Positions 43,491-51,724 of a stretch of 64,000 nucleotides of DNA are shown piece after piece. The stretch is taken from the NCBI RefSeq assembly GCF_030123405.1, contig NZ_CP126110.1:2604001-2668000 (forward strand). Reading direction: 5' to 3'. The notes beneath the pieces were generated by a model. The model saw only the letters and a program-made list of their open reading frames with translations. It had not been told where the DNA came from and ran no database searches. This stretch comes from Neobacillus sp. WH10 (lineage in GTDB: Bacteria > Bacillota > Bacilli > Bacillales > Cytobacillaceae). Each line of letters begins with the position of its first letter. Position 1 is the stretch's first letter. The translations under genes were made by a program, and so were the position numbers.

Positions 43491-43578
43491 CCTTGTTCAA
43501 CTAATGAGGTGCAATAGTTTAAGATCTAGCTGTCATTATGGCAGCTTTTCTTATTGTACAACATGAAGGATAGTGAAA
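43491..43578 (+). repeat. Family A repeat, full copy
   Basis: TTGTTCAACTAATGAGGTGC, GATCTAGCTGTCAT, GGCAGCTTTTCTTATTG; the right end GAAGGATAGTGAAAATTG is diverged. Core like 21,338. Confidence 0.75.
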
Positions 43579-43694
43579 ATTGCAAAGTTTTAATGACAGA
43601 TTTAAAATTCGCGTAAATCTGTCCTTATAGGGGAAAATATGTAACGGTATTGTGCTGGCAAGCACTTGCCTATTCTAAATAAGGAGTGAGATGA

Positions 43695-43904
43695 GTGGCT
43701 GATAAAAACGAACGTAACCGTGTCGATAATGATGCTGGCGAAGCGGTAGGAACTGGTGTCGGTGCTGTCGCTGGAGCTGCTTTGGGTTCTGTTCTTGGTC
43801 CACTTGGTACCGTTGCAGGAGCTGCTGCTGGAGGAGCGATGGGTAACAAAGTCGGCGAAGGTGCCAATGAGACTAATGACAGTGTTGCGAACCGAGAAGA
43901 TTAG
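43695..43904 (+). CDS. Glycine-zipper protein
   Basis: 69 residues from GTG 43695, with AAGGAGTGAG upstream. After a charged start (ADKNERNRVDNDAGEAVGTG) comes VGAVAGAALGSVLGPLGTVA and GAAAGGAMGNKVGE, a run of small residues with a GxxxG pattern. This is the glycine-zipper (Gly-zip) motif of membrane-associating helices. Base composition is GC-richer than its neighbours because of the Ala/Gly codons. Homologues are common in Bacillus and lack a known role. It has its own terminator. Confidence 0.78.
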   Translation: MADKNERNRVDNDAGEAVGTGVGAVAGAALGSVLGPLGTVAGAAAGGAMGNKVGEGANETNDSVANRED

Positions 43905-43933
43905 ACCTTAACCAAAGTGGCACTGAATGAATT

Positions 43934-43965
43934 GGATTCCCAAAAAGGGAGTCCTTTTTTTTATT
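43934..43965 (+). terminator. Rho-independent terminator after the glycine-zipper gene
   Basis: GGATTCCC AAAAA GGGAGTCC followed by T8. Confidence 0.92.
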
Positions 43966-44002
43966 AAGCTAATTCAGATTTGTTAGGTAAATTCCCAGTA
44001 AG

Positions 44003-44099
44003 ATTGTGAATCAATTCACTTAAAGTAACGGGTGCGATTCTTCAATAAGAATGGTCGCATTTTTCTTATTTAAGTGACGGTCAGTTTAGTAAAAAAGGG
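44003..44099 (+). repeat. Family A repeat, full copy (subtype 3)
   Basis: TTGTGAATCAATTCACTTAA, AGTAACGGGTGCGATTCTTC, AATAAGAATGGTCGCATTTT, ACGGTCAGTTTAGTAAAAAA. Core like 41,095. Confidence 0.82.
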
Positions 44100-44166
44100 A
44101 ATTGGCATTCCCATCACGAATACTATCTGCTACAGTGTTTCAATTTTTTGCTTAAGGGTGATAAGT

Positions 44167-44436
44167 ATGAAGGATTTGTCAATATTAAATGTTTTGGAAG
44201 CACTAAAAACAAGATTGGATGAAAATTATTTATTAAATGTCCATAGTTCATCTGGAATTTATCCAAAAGTTGGTTTTAATTTTAATAAGCCCATTACTAA
44301 AGACGAATTAGAAATACTTATAACAAAAAATCAGTTGGTCTTGCCTACTGAATATAAAGATTTATTATTATTACATAATGGTGCAGAGTTTTTCACCTAC
44401 GAATATGGCTACTTCTTTTGCCTTATTCATATATGA
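44167..44436 (+). pseudogene. SMI1/KNR4 family protein, truncated
   Basis: ATG 44167 follows TTAAGGGTGATAAGT. NVLEALKTRLDENYLLNVHS, LEILITKNQLVLPTEYKDLL and LLHNGAEFFTYEYGYFFCLI are the first half of a SMI1/KNR4 domain. The frame stops at TGA 44434, about 90 residues in, where the family normally continues for another 50-60. The IS3 element begins 60 bp later. The missing half is not found right of the element, so the truncation may be older than the insertion. Confidence 0.7.
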
Positions 44437-44545
44437 GTGGTTTTATTTGTGAATTTTTGGAGTGATTAAAATAAGAAAAAAGCTATCTCGTAATGAATTG
44501 CCCCGTAAATGTTAGACACCAAATTAACATTTACGGGGTGTTTTT

Positions 44546-45067
44546 ATGGCCAAATTTACAACGGAAGAAAAGATTCAAATTGTATTAAGGTATTTCAAAA
44601 GAAACGAAAGTATTAAAAATATTGCGAAAGAAGTTGGAGTTAGTACTCCGATCTTAAGTGGATGGATTCGCCTTTATGAACAATCTGGTGTAGAAGCATT
44701 TAATAAATCCTATACAAGCTATTCTGTAGAGTTTAAACTAAATGTACTTAAATATATGAAAGAAACGGGTACATCCTCTTATGACGCAGCTGCCATTTTC
44801 GGTATTTCTTCACCAGGCTTGGTCCGAACCTGGCGAATGTTATTTGATACAGGAGGAATTGATGCCCTACAACTAAAGAAAAAGGGGCGTCCCTCCATGA
44901 AAAAACAATCGAATTTAAGTAAAAATCAACAACCACCAGTTGAAGGATCAATGGAAGCTCTACGAGCTGAAAATGAGCGATTACGTATGGAGAATGCCTA
45001 TTTAAAAAAGTTGAACGCTTTAGTTCAAGAGAAGGAAAAATTACAAACAAAATCAAGGCGCAAGTAA
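44546..45067 (+). CDS. IS3 family transposase OrfA
   Basis: 173 residues. Two helix-turn-helix segments, KIQIVLRYFKRNESIKNIAK with EVGVSTPILSGWIRLYE and a second at about 65-100 (SSYDAAAIFGISSPGLVRTW), make up the DNA-binding part. A leucine-zipper coiled coil follows (MEALRAENERLRMENAYLKK). The frame ends beyond the point where orfB coding begins in the -1 frame. A -1 slip on the A-rich stretch near 45,040 would fuse the two into OrfAB, as is normal in IS3 elements. Confidence 0.9.
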   Translation: MAKFTTEEKIQIVLRYFKRNESIKNIAKEVGVSTPILSGWIRLYEQSGVEAFNKSYTSYSVEFKLNVLKYMKETGTSSYDAAAIFGISSPGLVRTWRMLFDTGGIDALQLKKKGRPSMKKQSNLSKNQQPPVEGSMEALRAENERLRMENAYLKKLNALVQEKEKLQTKSRRK

Positions 45068-45096
45068 TTTTTGAACTAAAGCATGAATTTGATGCG

Positions 45097-45906
45097 GTGG
45101 AACTTGTTAAAGTCGCAGACATTCCACGTAGTACGTATTATTACTGGGAAAAACAATTGAATAGAGAAGATAAATATGCAAGTGTAAAAGAGGTCATTGA
45201 GGCTGTTTATCATGAACATAAAGGTCGTTATGGTTATCGCCGTATTCATAAAGAATTAGCGAAAAGGAATATCCACCATGATCCAAAGACCATTAATCGC
45301 TTAATGAATGAGATGGGCATAAAATGCGAAGTGCGTATGAAAAAGTACCGTTCATACCGTGGAAAAGTAGGCGAAATAGCACCTAATTTACTGAACCGCG
45401 ATTTCCGAGCAGATAAAATGAATACAAAATGGGTAACGGATGTTACAGAGTTTCATTTGTTTGGGGAAAAACGTTATTTATCGCCTATTTTAGATTTATG
45501 TAATGGAGAAATAATCGCTTATAAAGTAATGAATCGGCCTGTTTATTCTCTTGTAGGAGATATGTTAGAAGAAGCTGTGAACAGAATACAACCTGGGGAT
45601 GAAGTCATCCTCCATTCAGATCAGGGTTGGCATTATCAGATGAAAAAATATCAAAATAAACTAAAAAAGCATGGAATACAACAGAGTATGTCCCGTAAGG
45701 GGAACTGTTTAGACAACGCAGTCATGGAAAATTTCTTTGGCTTATTAAAGTCTGAACTACTCTACTTGCAAGAATTTGAGAATATAGAACATTTTGAACG
45801 AGAATTAGAAGAATATATTTATTATTACAATCACAAAAGAATGAAAGCAAAATTAAAAGACCTAAGTCCAGTTGAATACCGGATTCAGGTCTTGAATGCA
45901 GCCTAA
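45097..45906 (+). CDS. IS3 family transposase OrfB (DDE integrase core)
   Basis: At least 269 residues; the frame is open further upstream to about 45,040 and joins OrfA by -1 frameshifting. HKGRYGYRRIHKEL is the HTH_21 region. The rve catalytic domain has TKWVTDVTEFH (Asp), LHSDQGWHYQ (Asp) and CLDNAVMENFFGLLKSELLY (Glu, with the K seven residues on), a complete DDE triad. The end YYNHKRMKAKLKDLSPVEYR is typical. It looks functional. Confidence 0.93.
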   Translation: MELVKVADIPRSTYYYWEKQLNREDKYASVKEVIEAVYHEHKGRYGYRRIHKELAKRNIHHDPKTINRLMNEMGIKCEVRMKKYRSYRGKVGEIAPNLLNRDFRADKMNTKWVTDVTEFHLFGEKRYLSPILDLCNGEIIAYKVMNRPVYSLVGDMLEEAVNRIQPGDEVILHSDQGWHYQMKKYQNKLKKHGIQQSMSRKGNCLDNAVMENFFGLLKSELLYLQEFENIEHFERELEEYIYYYNHKRMKAKLKDLSPVEYRIQVLNAA

Positions 45907-45932
45907 ACTTTTTGTCTAACTTTATTGGGTCA

Positions 45933-46743
45933 GATCATAAAGAAATAGCTTTTTCCTCTGCTTATTTAGAACTATATTCAACTGTCTGTTTGCCAGTTAT
46001 ATCCTCGTAAGAATCACCGTTCATTGTATTATCGAATATCAATTTAACTTTACCGAAATGGTCATTCTTTAAATAAAGCCATCAACAAAATCTTACTTTA
46101 CTTTTCCGATAACTTAGGATCAATGTCCGCATCATCATTTAAGAAGTACCTGACCGTCAATTTGTTCTCCTTTATCGGTTACATCATTCATTAAATCGTA
46201 CCATGATATTCTTGTCAGAAGTATTTTCCGCAGAATATTGTACCTGGATATAAGAAAATCCTTTTTTGGGGTACGGAAACGATTCGAAGAATGAGGGGTC
46301 ACTCTGGAAAACATAACCAAAAGTAAAGAATTAGATGTTTCATGACAATAAAATTATTCCGTTAAAGGGCAAGATTGTGGAGCAATTGCCTTTAAAGAAA
46401 ATTGGATATATAGGTTAAAATTTAGAAGAGATTGTGAAAATCTGTACTTAAAGTTGCAGAATAATTGAACAATGATGGACTGTTTCAGCAGTCCATTTTT
46501 CTTGGTCTTTAAAGGGCGCAATCCTGGAATAAGGATAACGCTCATTTTTCATTTTAGGGTCATTTTCTTGAACAAAAGTTTTAAAGAAAATTGGCTAAAT
46601 ATAGGTCCAAACTCTAAAGAAAGGTCATTAATTCAAAAGTCTGATAAAACATTTAGGAAATCCTTACCTTTTAATCCATAATTTTGATCTATAAACTAAT
46701 ACTTAGTTGATAAAATTATTTTTTAGGGAGGAAAGGTGAAAAA
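45933..46743. other. Gene-poor stretch with decayed sequence and repeats
   Basis: 45,950-46,320 reads on the minus strand as broken coding remnants in alternating frames (for example DVTDKGEQIDGQVLLK), not assignable. 46,338-46,395 holds a family C motif with a GGGCAAGATT segment. 46,428-46,580 carries family A and B parts. Confidence 0.5.
46428..46580 (+). repeat. Mixed family A and B block
   Basis: GATTGTGAAAATCTGTACTTAA (family A left end), GATGGACTGTTTC AGCAGTCCATTTTTCTT hairpin, then TTAAAGGGCGCAATCCTGGA, ATAAGGATAACGCTC and TTTTAGGGTCATTTTCTTG (family B). Confidence 0.65.
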
Positions 46744-46950
46744 ATGAATTTATCCCTCAAGGAACAATAAGATCTGTTACTGTTTATTTTATGCTCTTCA
46801 ATGCTTTTTGCATTTTCGCCAAAGTCTAAGGACCAAAAAGCATCAACCCCTGACACGTTTCATATAAACGGTTGGGGAGCGAAACGCGATTCATTCATCG
46901 GTTTACAGGCCGAAAATATATTGGGTCAAAGATTTATTTATGTACGGTAA
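46744..46950 (+). pseudogene. Small secreted protein remnant
   Basis: After GGGAGGAAAGGTG, ATG 46744 opens MNLSLKEQ and meets TAA. The same frame continues DLLLFILCSSMLFAFSPKSK and DQKASTPDTFHINGWGAKRD to a stop at 46,948. A hydrophobic signal-like helix followed by a polar domain suggests an exported protein. One codon change would restore it. I do not know the family. Confidence 0.45.
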
Positions 46951-47209
46951 ATTTACAAGACAATACACTTAAATATTGGGTGTCTTCCTGATTTAATAAT
47001 TTTCGGAAAATTCAGCATTCATTTTATTTAGAATACATTTCCATTATATACTTTTGATAGGTACCAACTAGTTGCTATTAGAATAATAACACTTGTAAAG
47101 GAGCTGAATTATTGACCTTATCTCAAGGATTTTGACAATATTTCTTTGGATAGGAACCACGATATCGTATATAGGTTAATTTAATATTTTTATAGAGGAG
47201 GTTATCTTT

Positions 47210-49996
47210 ATGGAAAATAAAGTAAAAAGTGTGTTAAGTTTTTTATTGATCTTTGCAATGATTTTCGGCGGATCTGGGCAAGCGGTGGTTGCCAAGGGCA
47301 ATAACCATGCTAATCAAGGAAAACATAAGAATTCTAGTGAGCAAAATGTAAAACAGTGGTTAAGTGAATATGAATTCTATGAGGACACCAGAATTGCAAA
47401 AATCTATGATCAGACTGCAATAAATGAATTAAAGCGCTTCGCGACAGTCATAAAAGAAACTAATGCTAAGTTTGATTCTAAACTGATAGCGGAAATTGAT
47501 AAAACCGGAGACTTTAAACAAAAAGATATTAATGAACTTGATGTACTTCAACAATTGATTAACCAATATGAACAAGCTGTTCAAGAGGAATACATACAAG
47601 AGGTGGTTCTTAAAAGTGATCGGCTCTTGGAAATTAAACACAAGTTAACGATATATTTATGGGGGTATGTATCAAAAAACGATTTTAATGAACCAACTGA
47701 AGTATTACTTGCTGATATACTCTTTAATTTTTATTTATCGGATAAAATTGTCAATAAGAATGCTATAGGCATCTTAAAGGATATCTCCGATCAAGCGGAT
47801 GACAAAGGAAATAAAATAAAAGCTCATTTGAATAACGCTGTGAAAATGTCTGAAAAAGGTAATGAGTTTCTAGAAAAAGATCTAGCTATCCCTGCATCAA
47901 AATCCTATCAAAATGCATATAAACAAGTGTTATTCGGACTTGAAAAAGCTGGCTACTCATTTAACACAGAATTCTTTGAATCTACCTCAGACACGGATGG
48001 GGACACAATAACGGATGGGAAAGAATTCCTAGAGGGAATGAATCCATTTAAAAAGGATACAGATGGTGATGGATTACAGGACAATATTGAATATGAGATT
48101 AAATCATTTATTTCCCCGACAAAATATGATACAGATGGTAATGGCATAAGTGATGCAGATGAAGATATCGATGAAGACAGCCTGAGTAATAAAGACGAGC
48201 AAGCTTATCAAACAAATTTGATTAAGGAAGATTCAGACCAAGATGGTTTAACTGACGGATTTGAAGTACATCAGTTTAAATCATTACCTAATAAGTATGA
48301 TACAGATGGCGATGGGTTAAGTGATGGAGATGAATATGCTTTAAAGACAAATCCGAATGCTGCAGACAGCGATGGTGACGGAATCGAGGATTCACAAAAA
48401 CTCTATGAACAATCTATTCGTAAATCATTGATTCAGCCTGATAAATCAGAAATTAAAAGTGTAGAAGTTAGTTTTAGTGCAAAGGGTAATATAAATAAAA
48501 CGACTAGAATGAGCAGTACAAACAACGTTAAAACAACTAATTTACACGGTATTATTGGTTCTCCTGTAAGCATCACTACGCAATCAGAATTTGAGAAAGC
48601 AAGCATTACGTTTACTTATGATGAAGCGAAGCTAGGAGAAACAGTGGAAAATGATTTAGGCATCATTTGGTACAATGGAGCTAAGGAAATGTTTGAAAGC
48701 CTTAACGCGGAAGTAGATGAAAGTAAGAATACAATAAGTGTGGAAACTACTCACTTTGGCGAATTTCTAATTGTTGATAAGAAAAAATGGCTGGAGTTGT
48801 GGGGTATGGAAATAGACTATTCAGGGACGCATGGTGTAAATGAAACGCTGCTTCACAATATGGCAACGAGAACGGGTGGAGAGGACGATCAAGCTGCAAG
48901 CAACGATAAGTTGAATGATATTGTCCCTAGCGATGATTCAGGTGATGGAGAGATCGATACAACAGATTCAGATGGGGATGGCTTATACGATATTTATGAA
49001 ATTAAAGGAATGAAAACACCATACGGTATAATCTACTCAGATCCTAACAAGAAAGATAGTGACGGAGATGGATTAACCGATGGGGAAGAAATGGGTCCAT
49101 TCCAATCATTCACAGTAGACATTTTTGGAGTTACGATTCATTTTGAAGGTTTCTTTCCAAAGAGTTTTCCTGACCGAAAAGATAGTGATGGAGATGGAAA
49201 GCTTGATAATGAGGATTTGAGGCCGTTGTACTCTGATTTATCCGATATGGTCATTTTTCAATCAGATCGACCAGAAGGCTATGATAAATATGGAAATGTA
49301 GCGAATGATATAAAAACAAATGATTATTCAGAAGATAAAATAAAAGACATTAATTGGATGTTCAGACTCCAATTACTTGAATCTTATTTCCCAAGTATTC
49401 TCTTTAATGAGTTCGAGGATATGTCAACAAGCTTGTTTGCCATGGGAGATATGGAAGATGTGATTTTAGATATGATTAATCATTTTAGAGAGGGAACTGG
49501 TAAAGAGTACAGAAACCAGACCTTAACTAAAGAAGCGCGTGAGCATGAAACAACGAAGGCCTATGTAGAATTTGTTAAAAAAGCCTTAGTTAATGAGCTG
49601 AAGAAAAATGGAGGTAATTTAGCAGCACTTAAGTTTGATAAAAGTACAAAGGATACAAATGAATTTTATAATTTTATACAGAGAAATGCTAGTTATCCGA
49701 CGTTTAGCACTTGGAGTGATCGAGTAGGTGGACTTACCATTACAGTAAATGATACTTGGGGGAATACGGTATCCGTAAAAGATTTTTCATTAGAGAGGAA
49801 TCACTTTAAAGGAGTCATGCGTGTTCGTTTGTATGATCATTTTGGGTTGGATCAGCCAGATGTGGAGAAGGTGTATGTCAACCTAGCAGGATTCCGATCC
49901 TGGTTTGTCTTACAGCATTATGATGAATATAATGCGAAATATAAGCCGTTTGTTACTGTAATGGAAATGGATATACCATTTGAGGGAGAATTGTGA
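47210..49996 (+). CDS. Secreted Ca-binding repeat protein with DUF3289-like C-terminus
   Basis: 928 residues; AGAGGAGGTTATCTTT precedes ATG 47210. Signal peptide 1-29 (SVLSFLLIFAMIFGGSGQAV). A helical N-terminal region (about 35-250) follows. The first set of TSP3-type Ca loops (about 258-400) has DTDGDTITDGKE, DTDGDGLQDN, DTDGNGISDADE, DSDQDGLTDG, DTDGDGLSDGDE and DSDGDGIEDS. A beta domain (about 415-525) follows, then a second TSP3 set (about 578-690). The last 200 residues (MGDMEDVILDMINHFREGTG ... ITVNDTW ... HFGLDQPDVEKVYVN ... FRSWFVLQHYDEYNAKYKPF) resemble DUF3289. The layout, with a delivery part and a distinct C-terminus, recalls polymorphic toxins. Activity is unknown. Confidence 0.8.
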   Translation: MENKVKSVLSFLLIFAMIFGGSGQAVVAKGNNHANQGKHKNSSEQNVKQWLSEYEFYEDTRIAKIYDQTAINELKRFATVIKETNAKFDSKLIAEIDKTGDFKQKDINELDVLQQLINQYEQAVQEEYIQEVVLKSDRLLEIKHKLTIYLWGYVSKNDFNEPTEVLLADILFNFYLSDKIVNKNAIGILKDISDQADDKGNKIKAHLNNAVKMSEKGNEFLEKDLAIPASKSYQNAYKQVLFGLEKAGYSFNTEFFESTSDTDGDTITDGKEFLEGMNPFKKDTDGDGLQDNIEYEIKSFISPTKYDTDGNGISDADEDIDEDSLSNKDEQAYQTNLIKEDSDQDGLTDGFEVHQFKSLPNKYDTDGDGLSDGDEYALKTNPNAADSDGDGIEDSQKLYEQSIRKSLIQPDKSEIKSVEVSFSAKGNINKTTRMSSTNNVKTTNLHGIIGSPVSITTQSEFEKASITFTYDEAKLGETVENDLGIIWYNGAKEMFESLNAEVDESKNTISVETTHFGEFLIVDKKKWLELWGMEIDYSGTHGVNETLLHNMATRTGGEDDQAASNDKLNDIVPSDDSGDGEIDTTDSDGDGLYDIYEIKGMKTPYGIIYSDPNKKDSDGDGLTDGEEMGPFQSFTVDIFGVTIHFEGFFPKSFPDRKDSDGDGKLDNEDLRPLYSDLSDMVIFQSDRPEGYDKYGNVANDIKTNDYSEDKIKDINWMFRLQLLESYFPSILFNEFEDMSTSLFAMGDMEDVILDMINHFREGTGKEYRNQTLTKEAREHETTKAYVEFVKKALVNELKKNGGNLAALKFDKSTKDTNEFYNFIQRNASYPTFSTWSDRVGGLTITVNDTWGNTVSVKDFSLERNHFKGVMRVRLYDHFGLDQPDVEKVYVNLAGFRSWFVLQHYDEYNAKYKPFVTVMEMDIPFEGEL

Positions 49997-50514
49997 TTAA
50001 AGTTAATGTAAAAATGATAGTTTGGATGATTTGTATACTCTTCATTCCATTAAGCTTAATTGGATGTACAAAGAATGAGGAATCAAGCAGGGAAACAAAG
50101 ATTTTCGAAATTGACAATACAGAAGAGGTCGTTGGTAAAAAGGATGAAGAAGTGGTAACTCTTAGGAAGCATTATATGATTCTAAATCCACCAAAAGATC
50201 TAACAGAGTTGAAAGAATTAGTTGAAAAATACAGTAAGGATCATCTAGTTGAAAGTGAAATGAAAGTAATTGAAGGCAAAAACAGGATTTTTGATCTGTC
50301 CTTTTATAGGGAAAGTGAGGATTTGCCAAGAGACTGGCAGCCTGATGAAAGTTACATGAATACAGATCGGCTGGAACATCATAAGAATGATCTAATTGCC
50401 TATATAATTTGGTCAGATGCTGAACCACAAAAGGAATACACTGTTTATGATAAAAGTAAGGAAGGAATGGTCATGAAGCAGATGCATTTTATTGAGGATC
50501 AGCTTGTTGAGTGA
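49993..50514 (+). CDS. Lipoprotein coupled to the DUF3289-type protein
   Basis: 173 residues from GTG 49993, which overlaps the TGA of the upstream gene (GTGA), so translation is coupled. MIVWMICILFIPLSLIGCTK is a lipoprotein signal with lipobox LIGC (Cys25). The mature part is acidic and alpha/beta (LRKHYMILNPPKDLTELKEL, VIEGKNRIFDLSFYRESEDL). No family is recognised. Coupling to a secreted toxin-like protein suggests an immunity or export-partner lipoprotein on the outer face of the membrane; this is inference. Confidence 0.75.
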   Translation: MIKVNVKMIVWMICILFIPLSLIGCTKNEESSRETKIFEIDNTEEVVGKKDEEVVTLRKHYMILNPPKDLTELKELVEKYSKDHLVESEMKVIEGKNRIFDLSFYRESEDLPRDWQPDESYMNTDRLEHHKNDLIAYIIWSDAEPQKEYTVYDKSKEGMVMKQMHFIEDQLVE

Positions 50515-50699
50515 TACACTATCCATACACTAAAAAATAAAGAAATGGAAATTATTAGAAAGTACAACAGGAACACTACATGATAGACTAGGAATCACTA
50601 TGAATGTTTTCCATAGTGGCCCTCATTACTCGAATCGTTTCCATACCCTAATAAAACTTAAATATTCCATAATACCAGCTAATATAATTTTTTCTTTGT

Positions 50700-50765
50700 T
50701 CCGTTAAAGGGCGCTTTCCTTGAGTAAAGAAAGTGTCCTTTTTCTTGTATTTCAAGGGTCCTCAT
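50700..50765 (+). repeat. Family B repeat
   Basis: CCGTTAAAGGGCGCTTTCCT, TGAGTAAAGAAAGTGTCCTT, TTTCAAGGGTCC. The rest of 50,515-50,882 shows no gene. Confidence 0.65.
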
Positions 50766-50882
50766 GGTTCGGTAATTTGTTATTGTCTGCGATTGTTGAA
50801 AAACATGCGTATGAATAAGACTCTCCTTGAACATAATAGAATCTAGTTTAATTGATTTAAAAAGTAGGAGAGTGAAAGAATA

Positions 50883-51724
50883 ATGTTATTATCAGAAGCG
50901 TGGAAAAAGTATCAACTAGATAAAAAAATTGAGGGATATTCTCCTGTTACACTAAAAACGTATTGTTTTCAATTTAATCTCTTATTACGATTTTTCGGTG
51001 ATATTGAAATGAGTGATCTTACTACAGAGAAACTAAAAGGGTATCTAATACAGGCGGGAGACCACTTAAAGCCATCAAGTTTAGGACATAGGGTTCGTTG
51101 CATTAAATCACTATTCAAATGGACACACGATGAAGGCCATATTCCCAAAAACCCTGCTGCTAAATAAAAGAGCCGAAATTAGGAAAAAGGATTCCAAAAT
51201 TCCTTTCAGAACGAGAGATTGAACATCTAAGGGAAGCTTGTCATAATTCAATGGAGAATGCGTTATTTGAATTTATGTATTCGACTGGTTGCCGTATTGG
51301 AGAAGTTGTAAAATTAAAACGTGATGATATTAGTTTTTTAACGAATTCAGTTATCGTACATGGGAAAGGCGATAAAGAAAGGGAAGAATACTTTAATACC
51401 CGTTGCTCCATTTGGTCAAAAAGGTACCTAGATGAGTGAGATGATGAGGATTCCTGTTTGTTTATTACGGAAAGAAGGCCAAACAGGCGAATGAGCATTG
51501 ATAATCTGAGATATATTATTAAACGTATTTCAAATAGATCTTGGATAAAAAAGAGAATACATCCTCATCAATTACGACACAGCTATGCTACACATATGAT
51601 TAACAATGGTGCGCCACTTGAAGTGATTCAGAGCTTACTTGGTCATGAGAAGAGTGAGACCACCAAAATATATGCTCAGCTAAGTGGAAAATTGAGACAC
51701 GATTTTTATTGTAAATATTTTTGA
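50883..51724 (+). pseudogene. Tyrosine recombinase/integrase (XerC/D-like), broken
   Basis: Starts at ATG 50883. WKKYQLDKKIEGYSPVTLKT to KWTHDEGHIPKNPAAK is the SAM-like core-binding domain. A frameshift at AAATAAAAG (about 51,165) changes frame; then FMYSTGCRIGEVVKLKRDD (Arg), VHGKGDKER (Lys), a TGA stop at 51,437, HPHQLRHSYATHMINNG (His-x-x-Arg), LLGHEKSETTKIYAQLS (His, Tyr). All six catalytic residues can be found, so only two lesions separate it from a full roughly 280-residue enzyme. It lies at the right border of the family A region. Confidence 0.9.

Larger units (their letters stand above)
44499..45932 (+). mobile_element. IS3-family insertion sequence (IS150-like)
   Basis: The ends TGCCCCGTAAATGTTAGACA and the complement of TGTCTAACTTTATTGGGTCA are imperfect inverted repeats starting TG and ending CA. 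The element holds two overlapping frames, orfA and orfB. Outside it, AAAAAGCTAT (left) and ATAGCTTTTTCC (right) pair, so the insertion seems to have opened a terminator hairpin. No clear target duplication was seen. Confidence 0.88.

Noticed and set aside
43670..43867. Pro/Ala-rich minus-strand frame opposite the glycine-zipper gene
   Set aside because: It is the complement of Gly/Ala codons in the plus-strand gene and has no start signals.
22200..44099. CRISPR-like regularity of repeats
   Set aside because: The units are about 100 bp, are spaced by whole genes, vary internally and lack cas genes; they are dispersed intergenic repeats.
45950..46320. Possible minus-strand gene right of the IS3 element
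   Set aside because: Short coding-looking pieces appear in different frames without start signals and no family could be named; kept only as decayed sequence.
236..46580. Calling the array a true integron
   Set aside because: No IntI-type integrase with its extra alpha-helix domain and no attI or consensus attC core (GTTRRRY) are visible; only the cassette-like layout is supported.
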